From NCBI RefSeq assembly GCF_024582835.1, contig NZ_CP102097.1:620001-684000 (forward strand): a stretch of 64,000 nucleotides of DNA. The letters run 5' to 3'. A program made the position numbers and the translations under genes. This stretch comes from Vibrio japonicus (lineage in GTDB: Bacteria; Pseudomonadota; Gammaproteobacteria; Enterobacterales; Vibrionaceae). Position 1 is the first letter of the stretch. Each line of letters starts with the position of its first letter. The notes beneath the pieces were generated by a model. It was given only the letters and a program-made list of their open reading frames with translations. It made no database searches and was not told the DNA's origin. Below are positions 17,452 to 26,085 of the stretch, one piece after another.

Positions 17452-18000
17452 CTAAACAGTCCATCGTTTAATTACATAACTATTTGGCTCACTATTGACC
17501 TTTAATACTTTAGCGGGCACTCCTGCTACTGTTGTATTTTCAGGAACATCTTTGATTACCACAGCCCCCGCACCAATTTTAACGTTACTATTGATTTTAA
17601 TATCTTCAACAATGCATACGGATGGGCCAATATACACGTTATCTCCAATTGTCGCGGCTTGACCATGATTTGAACCGATCGTCGTAAATTGACTTAAATT
17701 AACGTTATTTCCTATTTTAGTGGTTGGATTTATTACAATACACTTACCGTGTCCAATAAATAAACCATACCCAATTTCAGTACTAGCAGGGATATCTATC
17801 ATATATTTTCTTCCAACCCTATAGTGCTGAATTGTCGCTATGCCTCTTACTATTCTGCTTTTAGAAAATCTCTTAACTCGAAGCCAGAATGAAAATTTAA
17901 ATCCACTATTTTTAACGTAATTCTTAAAAAAAGAACTCATGTTTACATTTTCTCTGCCTACATAACGACAAAGATCACTTTTTACATAATCAATCCACAT
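17452..18000 (-). CDS. Orphan hexapeptide-repeat O-acetyltransferase (serine acetyltransferase-like)
   Basis: Protein of 182 residues. An N-terminal helical region with YVKSDLCRYVGREN and FKFSFWLRVKRF is followed by a left-handed beta-helix made of [LIV]-G-x4 hexapeptides (residues about 75-160) ending in VVIKDVPENTTVAGVPAKVL, as in the WcaB/CysE-like enzymes of polysaccharide clusters. It would acetylate a sugar from acetyl-CoA. The same architecture recurs in the exopolysaccharide operon 25 kb away, but here no other glycan gene is adjacent. The gene and its flanks are visibly more AT-rich than rnz next door, which suggests horizontal acquisition. Confidence 0.8.
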   Translation of the reverse strand: MWIDYVKSDLCRYVGRENVNMSSFFKNYVKNSGFKFSFWLRVKRFSKSRIVRGIATIQHYRVGRKYMIDIPASTEIGYGLFIGHGKCIVINPTTKIGNNVNLSQFTTIGSNHGQAATIGDNVYIGPSVCIVEDIKINSNVKIGAGAVVIKDVPENTTVAGVPAKVLKVNSEPNSYVIKRWTV

Positions 18001-18122
18001 AGTTAATACATAATATCTCGAAATTTATGCACAAAGTATCACATGATGTGGTTCTATAAAATAGGGATCGATGATGATTAATAATTAAGTTAACCATTAA
18101 AAATACGGTTATTCCAACTCTA

Positions 18123-18929
18123 TTAAACCTTGTTACGGTAACGAGTCATCACCTCACTTTTGGGGTGATATTCATTCATCAATTGTTCAAGCAAACCCTC
18201 TGCTTTTAATCGTTCAAAACTTTGCATTAACGCCTTAACAACGGCTGGTGAGGTTTTGTTTCCAGTCACTAACCAAAGCTCTTGAGAGAGTTCGTCCACT
18301 TTGAGAACCTCCACAAATTCACTGGGCTTATAACCGTATTGCTCCACGCGATAATGAAAACTCGATTGAGTAAGAGGAGCGAAGTCGACACGTTTAGCGT
18401 GAAGCAGTTTAATCGCTTCTCTTCCATAGTGGACGGGAATGATGTTTTCTACGCCAATGTCTTTAATTAATGCTTCAAACGCACTCGCAGGCTGTGCAGC
18501 GACACTAAAACCCTTCAATTGCGACAAGTTTTTTATCGCCACACTTGGCCCAGAGATATGTCGGTAAACGGCCACTTCATAAGGTGAAACCTGACCTATC
18601 CAAGTGTATTGTGCTTCGCGAGACTGGGTTCTTGAAAGAGAGAAGAAAAGGACATTGCTGTTTCTCTGAGTCGTACGGATTGCACGCTTCCAAGGAACAA
18701 AATGAACGCCTGAGATTTCCATTGGCAGCGTTTTTGCCGCATCAGCGACCACAGCTTCCACAAATTTGACGACATAGCCTTCTGGTTTGCCATTGAGTTC
18801 AATTTGAAGAGGTGGGAATTCTTGAGTGTAGAGTTCAAGTGGGATAGGCGCGGCTATACTTGCACTGGTAAACGAGAGACATAGAACACCAGTTAGGATT
18901 CGTTTTAAATAACATGCAAGAATACGCAC
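18123..18929 (-). CDS. Periplasmic solute-binding protein, family 3 type
   Basis: Secreted protein of 268 residues with a signal peptide ending near SASIAA. It has the SBP_bac_3 fold: an N-terminal lobe with FPPLQIELNGKPEGYVVKFVEAV, a central PWKRAIRTTQRNSNVLFFSLSRT, and a C-terminal lobe ending in the helix SFERLKAEGLLEQLMNEY. No permease or ATPase gene is adjacent. Stand-alone proteins of this type in Vibrio often act as sensors or scavengers rather than transporter subunits. The ligand is unknown. Confidence 0.82.
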   Translation of the reverse strand: MRILACYLKRILTGVLCLSFTSASIAAPIPLELYTQEFPPLQIELNGKPEGYVVKFVEAVVADAAKTLPMEISGVHFVPWKRAIRTTQRNSNVLFFSLSRTQSREAQYTWIGQVSPYEVAVYRHISGPSVAIKNLSQLKGFSVAAQPASAFEALIKDIGVENIIPVHYGREAIKLLHAKRVDFAPLTQSSFHYRVEQYGYKPSEFVEVLKVDELSQELWLVTGNKTSPAVVKALMQSFERLKAEGLLEQLMNEYHPKSEVMTRYRNKV

Positions 18930-19090
18930 TTTAAAACTCTTAATAAGAAACGGTAGTAATAACCAATATCACTAATAGTCTCAGTAACTCGAAAATAAAT
19001 TAAAAAGTTGGAAGCAAGGTAATGAAATTAGCTATTTTCATTATCAAATCGAACACTTGCTCATGACAGCAATCACACAACATCGACTTT

Positions 19091-19585
19091 TTAAAATGGC
19101 AACTCTATCTGCATCATCACATCACCATCGTACGTTTCGTGCCAGCGGTAATCGAGTCGCATTCGAGGTTGACCTGAGTTTCTTTCACCAATGCCTAAAC
19201 TGAACTGTAAACCATGACTCAGAATCCAAGCCTCCGTTTCCATGTAGTCCAGTTGTGTTTCAAGTTCGTGCGGAACCCAAATGCCAATACCAAAATGACT
19301 GGTGGAAAGTGACTGAGTAATCAAAGGGTTCGTTTCTGTTTTCAACACCCAGTCAGACCAATAATCGGGATCGCTTTCCGATTCTTGTCTCGACAAATCG
19401 TAGTGTGCTTCCCCTTTCTCTACGTTGTAATCAATACCTGCGATAAGGGAAAAGCAGAGACTATCAGGAGAGTGAAACATTACAGATTCATTCGGCGTGT
19501 CCGTCGAGTACATCTCACACGCAAATAACAGCGTAGGAAACATGACCAGTGTAGGGAACATTGCTAGCAACGGTGTTATCTTCAT
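19091..19585 (-). CDS. Conserved hypothetical exported protein
   Basis: Not recognised. The product has 164 residues with a hydrophobic leader containing a near-tandem repeat (AMFPTLVMFPTLLFA). The mature part is acidic and rich in alternating aromatic/polar segments (LQFSLGIGER, RMRLDYRWHE) and ends in VMMQIELPF, as outer-membrane strands often do. ATG 19585 was chosen; an in-frame GTG at 19609 is possible. It is 43 bases upstream of the nadD stop codon, on the same strand. Confidence 0.6.
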   Translation of the reverse strand: MKITPLLAMFPTLVMFPTLLFACEMYSTDTPNESVMFHSPDSLCFSLIAGIDYNVEKGEAHYDLSRQESESDPDYWSDWVLKTETNPLITQSLSTSHFGIGIWVPHELETQLDYMETEAWILSHGLQFSLGIGERNSGQPRMRLDYRWHETYDGDVMMQIELPF

Positions 19586-19628
19586 ACCTACTCTTCGAAC
19601 CTCGAACACTCTTTACTAATATTGTTTG

Positions 19629-20141
19629 TTAATAATATTGTTTGTCGACCAACATTCGCCAAACTTTCGGTGTCGTTAAGTGAGAGACATCCGCTTTTAT
19701 TTGCAGTGCATTTCGTATGTCGGTACTTCGCACATTGACCTTTTCTGGACACGCCATCACCGCCCAACGTTTTAAGATTTCCTCTGCGCGGTAAAACTTG
19801 GAAAAGTTTATTAGGTTATCGGGGCCCATAACAAACGTTAGCTCACAATCTTCACATTGTGCTTCCAATGCTTGTAAAACAGCAAAAGTTGTCACACTTT
19901 CTCCCGGCTGATACAACTTCTCCTCTATGGTCGAACGCTCAACGTTATCGACATCCAAATCGGAGATAAACGCATCAACCAGTGCGCAGCGCTCATCATA
20001 ATCAAGCATATCTTTACCCCAGGCATGAGCGATACTCGGAAGCAATAAGACTTTGTCAAAATGAGAGAGCGATTCAATAACGCTCTTATGCCCTAACGTT
20101 GGCGGATTAAACGCACTACCAAAAACTGCAATTTTTTTCAT
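19629..20141 (-). CDS. nadD: Nicotinate-nucleotide adenylyltransferase, NadD family
   Basis: Nucleotidyltransferase of 170 residues that adenylates nicotinate (or nicotinamide) mononucleotide using ATP, the penultimate step to NAD. The motif GSAFNPPTLGHKSV at residues 8-21 is the G-x-F-x-P-x-H-x-G-H signature; TFVMGPDNLINFSKFYRAEEI and RSTDIRNAL (the S-x-T-x-x-R motif) follow. It is shorter than E. coli NadD (213), and may be a second, accessory copy. It is divergent from nadE, which catalyses the next step, and the shared 170-base intergenic region carries two dyads. Confidence 0.88.
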   Translation of the reverse strand: MKKIAVFGSAFNPPTLGHKSVIESLSHFDKVLLLPSIAHAWGKDMLDYDERCALVDAFISDLDVDNVERSTIEEKLYQPGESVTTFAVLQALEAQCEDCELTFVMGPDNLINFSKFYRAEEILKRWAVMACPEKVNVRSTDIRNALQIKADVSHLTTPKVWRMLVDKQYY

Positions 20142-20161
20142 TTTTTTCCTTAAATTTGGCT

Positions 20162-20183
20162 GAAAACTGTGAACGCAGTTTTC
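20162..20183. promoter_or_regulatory. Dyad 1 in the nadD-nadE intergenic region
   Basis: Perfect inverted repeat GAAAACTG-TGAACG-CAGTTTTC (8-6-8) lying 21 bases upstream of nadD. It could be an operator or a hairpin in the nadD leader. No T run follows on either side. Confidence 0.5.
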
Positions 20184-20187
20184 TAAT

Positions 20188-20205
20188 TGATACTTTTAGG
20201 TATCA
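20188..20205. promoter_or_regulatory. Dyad 2 in the nadD-nadE intergenic region
   Basis: Perfect inverted repeat TGATAC-TTTTAG-GTATCA (6-6-6) whose centre is 24 bases from the first dyad. Its position between two divergent NAD genes suggests an operator for an NAD-biosynthesis repressor; which one cannot be told by eye. Confidence 0.5.
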
Positions 20206-20311
20206 TGTGAAAAAGCCACTTTACGATATTAACCCTCATTTTTCGTCAGAAAAGGGGATATCTTAAGGCGACTTGAATTTTAAACTACATTGCTTGCAGG
20301 AAGGAAACATA

Positions 20312-21139
20312 ATGGAACAGTTGATTCGCGACGAGATGCATGTACTGCCATCTATTGAGCCTCAATATGAAATCACACGCCGTATCGACTTCATCAAACG
20401 TAAACTGCAAGAATCAGGGTGTAAATCACTGGTTCTTGGTATCAGCGGAGGCGTCGATTCGACCACCTGCGGCCGCCTTGCGCAGCTTGCAGTCAACCAG
20501 CTCAATGAAGAGCACGGTGGCGGGTATCAGTTTATCGCGGTTCGCCTTCCTTACGGAGAGCAAAGAGACGAAGACGAAGCGCAATTAGCCATTCGCTTTA
20601 TCCAGCCTACTCATTCAGTTTCTGTGAATATCAAAGATGGTGTTGAGGGCATGCATGCTGCGACTCACACGGCTTTAGAAGGCACAGGTCTTATCCCGCA
20701 AGATGCTGGGAAAGTAGACTTTGTTAAAGGCAATGTGAAAGCTCGCGCGCGTATGATTGCCCAATACGAGATTGCAGGATATGTTGGTGGGCTTGTACTA
20801 GGCACAGATCACTCAGCAGAAAATATAACGGGGTTTTACACTAAGTTTGGTGATGGTGCTTGCGACCTTGCTCCTCTGTTTGGTTTGAACAAACGTCAAG
20901 TTCGACAAGTAGCTGACGCACTAGGTGCACCAGAGTTATTGGTTAAGAAAGTGCCAACAGCAGATCTTGAAGAGTTGGCGCCGCAAAAAGCCGATGAAGA
21001 TGCACTCAACTTAACCTATGACCAGATCGACGACTTCCTAGAAGGGAAACCTGTCACCCAAGAGGTCATTGAACGTTTGGTACACATCTACACCATCACG
21101 CAGCACAAACGTCAACCAATCCCAACTATTTACGATTAA
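20312..21139 (+). CDS. nadE: NAD synthetase (ammonia-dependent) NadE
   Basis: Enzyme of 275 residues, the same length as E. coli NadE, that amidates nicotinic acid adenine dinucleotide to NAD using ammonia and ATP. The PP-loop SGGVDS is at residues 45-50. The conserved blocks [40 protein letters not shown] and [11 protein letters not shown] are all present. No glutaminase domain is seen. The start is ATG 20312 with AGGAAGGAAA upstream. It is divergent from nadD. Confidence 0.96.
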   Translation: MEQLIRDEMHVLPSIEPQYEITRRIDFIKRKLQESGCKSLVLGISGGVDSTTCGRLAQLAVNQLNEEHGGGYQFIAVRLPYGEQRDEDEAQLAIRFIQPTHSVSVNIKDGVEGMHAATHTALEGTGLIPQDAGKVDFVKGNVKARARMIAQYEIAGYVGGLVLGTDHSAENITGFYTKFGDGACDLAPLFGLNKRQVRQVADALGAPELLVKKVPTADLEELAPQKADEDALNLTYDQIDDFLEGKPVTQEVIERLVHIYTITQHKRQPIPTIYD

Positions 21140-21153
21140 TTTTTCAAGGTTCG

Positions 21154-21183
21154 AAGCTCACATAGGTTTTGCCGTGTGAGCTT
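21154..21183 (+). terminator. Hairpin after nadE
   Basis: AAGCTCACA / TGTGAGCTT stem with a 12-base loop 14 bases after the nadE stop. No T run follows, so terminator function is uncertain. Confidence 0.4.
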
Positions 21184-21427
21184 TGAAATCCATGCCTGAA
21201 AAAGTCGCCCAAAGCGACCAAAGTCCACCCAACCACAATGACCAACGTATGACTAAGCTGTCAAAACTAACGGTTTTATGACGAGTTTTGCTGGCGTATA
21301 CCCTTTATTTTCTCTAAAATACGCGATTGAAATCTAATTCCAGATTCAATGTTCTCGGTACAGGCCGCAATTATTAATGTGTAGCCCCTAATTCTGCCGT
21401 TTTTCGATAGCAATTAAGTGTTTTTAT

Positions 21428-21976
21428 ATGGATCAAGATAAGTTTACTAATATTTATCGCTTACCAACCGCCATTCAGATCCGAATTGGCAAATGGCAAC
21501 AAACGTTCAATGGCACTTCTGATCTGGTGATGCATCAGGCGATTGAAACTCGCAACATGCAATACAAAAAACGGGACTATCTTCCTACAGGCTGGTGCGT
21601 GAAACTGTTTGATAAAGACGACATTTCAATCACCAACCACGGAAAATACATACAGACCGCGCTTCGCACCATGGTAGATCGCAAAGTTGCTTACAAGCGT
21701 ATTTATCTGTCGCGTCTTCCGCTAGAACAAGCCGAACCCGCGTTGAATGCATTTAAACAAGAGTGGATTGGAAAGCACAACCACGTTGCGCGAAAATATA
21801 ATCAGATTAAAAAGAAACAGTTTCTGCGTTTAGCGATGGATGAATTAGATACGCTATATCCGGCATTGGAAAAAGCAGAATTCGACCGAGTGCTTTGGAA
21901 CAAACTGGTTCAAGCAGAACTCGGAAACCCAAAAAAATTCGATAACCCTTATTTTGTTAAGAAAGCAACGGTTTAA
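21428..21976 (+). CDS. Hypothetical basic protein, 182 residues
   Basis: Not recognised. A Lys/Arg-rich soluble protein without signal peptide or membrane helix. It is strongly helical in its second half (LEQAEPALNAFKQEWIGKHN, then KYNQIKKKQFLRLAMDELD). The reading frame is intact with an ATG start but no clear ribosome-binding site, and codon use looks like its neighbours. It stands alone between nadE and carbamate kinase. Confidence 0.65.
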   Translation: MDQDKFTNIYRLPTAIQIRIGKWQQTFNGTSDLVMHQAIETRNMQYKKRDYLPTGWCVKLFDKDDISITNHGKYIQTALRTMVDRKVAYKRIYLSRLPLEQAEPALNAFKQEWIGKHNHVARKYNQIKKKQFLRLAMDELDTLYPALEKAEFDRVLWNKLVQAELGNPKKFDNPYFVKKATV

Positions 21977-22058
21977 GCGCAACCGTTGCTTTCGATCAAG
22001 TAGCTAACGTTTCGGGAACGCAAGCATTAACTAACCAATCTCAATGGTTCTCTATCGA

Positions 22059-22988
22059 TTAGTAATACTCAATCCCATCGCCTTGTTTGATTAATGTACC
22101 TGCTTGATTGCAGATGACTTTATCTAAATCAAACAAAGAACCGATGGCAGCGTTGCCACGTCCTGACTCTACAAACTTACATACTGCGTCGATTTTCGGT
22201 CCCATGGAACCCGCTGGGAATGAAAACTCAGACAGCCCTTTTGGCGTTGCAACTTTCATCTCTGCTTGATCAGCTTTGCCGTAATTTCGATAAATCGAAC
22301 CATCAGTTAAAATTACGAATAAATCCGCATTGATCTTTTCCGCTAAAAGCTCTGCAGTTAAATCTTTGTCAATCACACATTCGACGCCAACACTGCGACC
22401 CTGTTCAATACAAACTGGTACACCTCCACCACCACAAGCAATCACGACATTGTCAGCAGTCAGCAAGGTTTCAATTTGCGAAACTTCAATGATCTCTTTT
22501 GGCATAGGAGACGGAACTACACGACGATAATATTCACCATCGGCTTTAAATACTTTGTCACTGCTTTCCATTAGTGCTTTCGCTTTTGCTTCACTGTATA
22601 CAGGACCGACAAACTTAGTTGGATTGTAAAAGGCGGGGTCGTCTTTACTCACCTGTGTTTGCGTAACCAAAGTCGCAATGTTTAGACTAGGATCGCTATT
22701 TCTAAGTTCTTGCTGAAGCATGTATCCCACCATTCCGCAGGTTTCGGAGCCTAATACGTCCATCGGATAAGGTGTCGTGTCAGGAGAATATTCTTGATAT
22801 GTCGCGTTTTGCTCCATCAGCAATCCAACTTGGGGCCCATTACCATGAACGATGACAACTTCATGATGTTTAGCAATCGCCGCGATACTCTCTGCTGCTT
22901 TTTGGATGTTTTCTCTCTGGTTTTCAGCAGTTAAAGCCTGACCACGAGCCAATAATGCGTTGCCGCCCAATGCTAATACGATGCGCAT
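22059..22988 (-). CDS. arcC: Carbamate kinase
   Basis: Amino-acid-kinase-fold enzyme of 309 residues that interconverts carbamoyl phosphate plus ADP with ATP plus carbamate. Conserved motifs: MRIVLALGGNALL at the N-terminus, VHGNGPQVGLL near 48, VIACGGGGVPV near 205, VIDKDLTAELLAEKINAD near 225 and GSMGPKIDAVCKFVESG near 266. The start is ATG 22988 after TTGGAGGATAG. No arginine deiminase or ornithine carbamoyltransferase gene is adjacent, so it is an isolated copy rather than part of an arc operon. Confidence 0.92.
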   Translation of the reverse strand: MRIVLALGGNALLARGQALTAENQRENIQKAAESIAAIAKHHEVVIVHGNGPQVGLLMEQNATYQEYSPDTTPYPMDVLGSETCGMVGYMLQQELRNSDPSLNIATLVTQTQVSKDDPAFYNPTKFVGPVYSEAKAKALMESSDKVFKADGEYYRRVVPSPMPKEIIEVSQIETLLTADNVVIACGGGGVPVCIEQGRSVGVECVIDKDLTAELLAEKINADLFVILTDGSIYRNYGKADQAEMKVATPKGLSEFSFPAGSMGPKIDAVCKFVESGRGNAAIGSLFDLDKVICNQAGTLIKQGDGIEYY

Positions 22989-23328
22989 AAAACTATCCTC
23001 CAAATATGGGATAAAAATAATTCAATGAATGATTTAGTATTTGTCGACCCCAAGATTAAATAAATCTTGCCTTTAAATTCGTGACTTCAATCTCTTAAAA
23101 CAGGCATGAATAAAGTGGGATAATTTCCAGTTGTTTTCTCTATTGAATATAAATCCGTATACCCATGTCTGAATTATTTATAATTGAATTAATTCGTACG
23201 TTGAGTTGAATAGTTAGCTTGTAGTCGCTCTCGTCAACACATAAAACTTTGTGCACCTTCTTAACCTCTATCACAAAATGGTATATGTTTTAATGCGACG
23301 AGGAATAAATATCCAAGGAATATCCAGT
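22989..23328. other. Divergent AT-rich intergenic region between arcC and the DUF924 gene
   Basis: 340 bases that must contain both promoters. It includes a 14-base palindrome AATTATTTATAATT at 23172-23185 that faintly recalls an ArgR half-site pair, but it is too degenerate to assign. Confidence 0.35.
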
Positions 23329-23892
23329 ATGGACGGTATTGTGAATCATGAGATAACCCCACAAGATGTTTTGTTCTATTGGTTTGACGAGCTGACGCCT
23401 AATGATTGGTTTGCTGGCGATAATACTCTCGATAAAGCAATATCAGAGCGCTTTAGTCCATTGCTCAAAAGCGCCGAAAAGTCAGAGCTTTTCTCGTGGA
23501 GAACCACACCGCATGGGAGGCTGGCGGAGATCATTGTCCTAGACCAGTTCTCTAGAAACATTTATCGCGGCACGCCACAAGCGTTTACTCAAGATCCACT
23601 CGCGTTAGCCCTGGCTCAGGAAGCGATTCTTCTTGAAATGGATGAGCAGCTAACAACTACGGAAAAAGCATTTCTCTATATGCCTTTCATGCACAGTGAA
23701 TCAAACATTATTCACGAAAAAGCGGTCGAGCTTTTTAATAAGCCAGGCTTAGAGAATAATTATGACTTTGAATTGAAACATAAAGTCATTATCGATCGTT
23801 TTGGTCGCTATCCCCATAGAAATGAAGTGTTGGGCCGAGAAAGTACGCTAGAAGAAATCGAATTTTTACAACAGCCCGGATCTCGCTTTTAA
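23329..23892 (+). CDS. DUF924 family protein
   Basis: Soluble helical protein of 187 residues. Recognisable family features: DVLFYWFDELTPNDWF near residue 11, the block AEIIVLDQFSRNIYRGTPQAFTQDPLALALAQEAI near 65-100, YMPFMHSESN near 120 and IDRFGRYPHRNEVLGRESTLEE near 160. DUF924 proteins are common in proteobacteria and adopt a TPR-like fold; no reaction is established. ATG 23329 with AAGGAA upstream gives the usual family length; the frame extends further upstream without similarity. Confidence 0.85.
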   Translation: MDGIVNHEITPQDVLFYWFDELTPNDWFAGDNTLDKAISERFSPLLKSAEKSELFSWRTTPHGRLAEIIVLDQFSRNIYRGTPQAFTQDPLALALAQEAILLEMDEQLTTTEKAFLYMPFMHSESNIIHEKAVELFNKPGLENNYDFELKHKVIIDRFGRYPHRNEVLGRESTLEEIEFLQQPGSRF

Positions 23893-24114
23893 GCCTCCAA
23901 AAAATATAAGGGATATATTGTGAAAAAAGCGATTTTGGAGGATCATCAGGATCAGTTTGTATCCTATAGAGTGCGTGAAAACCTCGCTAACCCATTAGTG
24001 TACAAATCGTTCAGTAGCCACCCACAAACATAAGCTATTGATAAATATAATTTAAGCCTAAAAGTAAATCCATTACAACCAATGCAATCAAAAGCATATG
24101 AAAACACAATTGAG

Positions 24115-24133
24115 AATTGATATTATTTGCATT
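24115..24133. promoter_or_regulatory. Candidate Fur box upstream of tonB
   Basis: AATTGATATTATTTGCATT lies 49 bases ahead of the tonB start and resembles Vibrio Fur sites (GATAAT...ATTTGCATT). The match is partial, and the assignment leans on tonB systems being iron-regulated. Confidence 0.45.
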
Positions 24134-24182
24134 TTGATCGATAATCCCACTCCAATTTTAAAGACCTAGTGGTGAGGACAGA

Positions 24183-24923
24183 GTGAATCTGAAGCGATAT
24201 TGCGTAGCAGGCGGCGTATCTTTAGCGGTACATGCGGCGTTTCTTTTTGTCGCCCATGAGCCAAAAGTGTTTGCTATGCCTACGGGTAATCAATCCACAT
24301 CTGTTTCAATCAACTTTACTACGCAACCTACCCCTAAAGCGGTAGAAACACCTCCTACCGAGCAACCAGCAGAAAAGCCAGTGACTCCGCCACCGGTTAA
24401 AGAAAAAGTCGTCAAACAGGAAGAGCCGAAACCCGTTAAGAAGAAAGCCAAACCTGTTGAGAAAAAAAAGCCGGTCAAAAAGCAAGAACAACCCAAAGTT
24501 AAACCTCAAAAAGCCGTTGAGCAACCAAAGGCAAAGCAGGTGACACAAGAAAAACCTGCGGAGACGCATAAGCCAGAACCTGAAAAGCAAGCTACAGACC
24601 CTAAACCTGCGGTTTCGAATAAGGGCGCGTCTGCTCAACCCGTTCTTGTGCAAAAGCCTTCATTTTTGACCAACCCAACACCTCCAAATTACCCTCGCCT
24701 AGCAAGGAAAAGAGGTATTGAAGGCGTGGCCGTTTACGAAGTGTGGCTCGACAAAAATGGCAAACAAGTTAAGCAAGTTCTTATGAACTCTTCTGGTACC
24801 AAAATACTGGATAAAGCTGCATTGGATGCAATCAAAAAATGGAAATTTTCTCCGCATACCGTCGATGGCGTACGCATGGCCCATCGAGTTCAAATTCCTA
24901 TACGTTTTAAGTTGGATAGATAA
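24183..24923 (+). CDS. tonB: TonB energy-transducing protein (TonB1-type)
   Basis: Periplasm-spanning protein of 246 residues. It has an N-terminal signal anchor (YCVAGGVSLAVHAAFLFVA, with the conserved S-x-x-x-H: SLAVH) and a long Pro/Lys/Glu spacer at about 50-150. The C-terminal TonB domain starts at NPTPPNYPRLARKRGIEG and ends with VQIPIRFKL. It transmits proton-motive force from ExbB-ExbD to receptors such as the IutA-like one at the window start. GTG 24183 is the start, with GGTGAGGACAG upstream. Order tonB-exbB-exbD without ttpC matches the Vibrio TonB1 system. Its stop overlaps the exbB ATG (TAATG). Confidence 0.93.
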   Translation: MNLKRYCVAGGVSLAVHAAFLFVAHEPKVFAMPTGNQSTSVSINFTTQPTPKAVETPPTEQPAEKPVTPPPVKEKVVKQEEPKPVKKKAKPVEKKKPVKKQEQPKVKPQKAVEQPKAKQVTQEKPAETHKPEPEKQATDPKPAVSNKGASAQPVLVQKPSFLTNPTPPNYPRLARKRGIEGVAVYEVWLDKNGKQVKQVLMNSSGTKILDKAALDAIKKWKFSPHTVDGVRMAHRVQIPIRFKLDR

Positions 24924-25609
24924 TGGAACATTTACAGCAATTACAAGAAAACCTTGGCTTAATGGCATGGCCACTCATGATTTGTTCTGCTTTGACCGTC
25001 ATGATCGTCGTAGAGAGACTTTTTCAAGTCGTCATCAGTTTGGGTGTGGGCAAACGAGCGATTCGCGCGGAACTGGAACAAATTTCACCAACAGATGAAG
25101 CAGAAATCGAACGCCTTGCGGAAAAGTTGGCACCAAGACGACCATTGCTTTACAAAGGTGTCGCCATGTTGCTGGCGCATCACTCTTTTTCAAAAACGCT
25201 AAGAGAAGATGCCGCAGGCATGTGGCTACAAGAGAAACGCCACCAGCTGAATTCTGGTTTAAGGCTGCTTACCTTAATTGGTGTCCTTAGCCCTTTAATT
25301 GGTCTGCTTGGTACCGTACTCGGTTTGATTGAGATGTTTAAAGGCGTTGCGGCCTCTACAGGCAATATTACGCCTAACGATTTAGCTGACGGCCTTGGCT
25401 TAGCGATGAGAACAACTGCCGCAGGTCTACTGATTGCACTCCCAGCAATTGCTGGCGCTCAATTACTTGGCTTATGGGCAGACAAAGTGATGGCGAAACT
25501 TGAGCACACGCTAAATTACGTGAACTTATGGCTAGAAGGCATTAGTGTTCAGCATGTCGCCTTAAATGGAAAAGCCAAAACCAAAGCTGCGACAGAGGCC
25601 AATGTATGA
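24923..25609 (+). CDS. exbB: ExbB proton-channel subunit
   Basis: Inner-membrane protein of 228 residues, MotA/TolQ/ExbB family, three transmembrane helices (about 14-32, 118-140 and 160-185). Signature LLTLIGVLSPLIGLLGTVLGLIEMFKG precedes DLADGLGLAMRTTAAGLLIALPAIAGAQLLG. It forms the pentameric channel around ExbD and energises TonB. Its ATG overlaps the tonB stop and its own stop overlaps the exbD start (ATGA), so the three genes are translationally coupled. Confidence 0.95.
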   Translation: MEHLQQLQENLGLMAWPLMICSALTVMIVVERLFQVVISLGVGKRAIRAELEQISPTDEAEIERLAEKLAPRRPLLYKGVAMLLAHHSFSKTLREDAAGMWLQEKRHQLNSGLRLLTLIGVLSPLIGLLGTVLGLIEMFKGVAASTGNITPNDLADGLGLAMRTTAAGLLIALPAIAGAQLLGLWADKVMAKLEHTLNYVNLWLEGISVQHVALNGKAKTKAATEANV

Positions 25610-26022
25610 TTAAGGCAAAAACGTCGGATAACCAACTTGGTCTGACGCCTGACTTGACACCTCTGCTAGACATCATTTTCATTGTTATGGTGTTTTTGAT
25701 GCTGACGGCAGCAGTCAAATTAGACTCATTAGAAGTCGACTTGCCGACGACAGACTCTCAAGCCGTTTCTGAGGTTGAAAATAAGTCCATCACCGTCAAC
25801 ATTCTTGCGTCAGAGCCTCACTGGGCAATCGACAGCAAAGAATACATCAACTGGGAAAACTTCTCGATCGCTCTGCTGGAGCAACATAAGTCAAATGAGA
25901 AGCCCATCGTGATTGGCGCGGAAAAAACTGCTGAAGTACAGCATCTGGTTCAGTTGCTCGCTTTCCTGCAAGAAAACGGAATTCAGGCCACTCAACTTCT
26001 TACGGAAGAACCAACAAAGTAA
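25606..26022 (+). CDS. exbD: ExbD proton-channel subunit
   Basis: Single-span membrane protein of 138 residues, TolR/ExbD family. The helix LTPDLTPLLDIIFIVMVFLMLTAAV near 13-37 contains the essential aspartate (D22 in PLLDIIF). The periplasmic domain includes IGAEKTAEVQHLVQLLAFLQENGI. It couples proton flow to TonB together with ExbB. It is the last gene of the operon and is followed by a strong terminator. Confidence 0.95.
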   Translation: MIKAKTSDNQLGLTPDLTPLLDIIFIVMVFLMLTAAVKLDSLEVDLPTTDSQAVSEVENKSITVNILASEPHWAIDSKEYINWENFSIALLEQHKSNEKPIVIGAEKTAEVQHLVQLLAFLQENGIQATQLLTEEPTK

Positions 26023-26048
26023 GACGATACATTTCCAAAGACTGAAAT

Positions 26049-26069
26049 AGGGAGCTCAATGAGCTCCCT
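26049..26069. terminator. Terminator after exbD
   Basis: Perfect AGGGAGCTC / GAGCTCCCT stem with AAT loop, followed by ATTTTTATT. It lies between convergent exbD and ppsR and probably serves both. Confidence 0.92.
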
Positions 26070-26085
26070 ATTTTTATTCAACCGA

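Noticed and set aside
23168..23195. Possible ArgR box upstream of carbamate kinase
   Set aside because: A 14-base AT palindrome is present, but the TGAAT/ATTCA halves are not correctly spaced, and AT-rich intergenic DNA produces such matches often.
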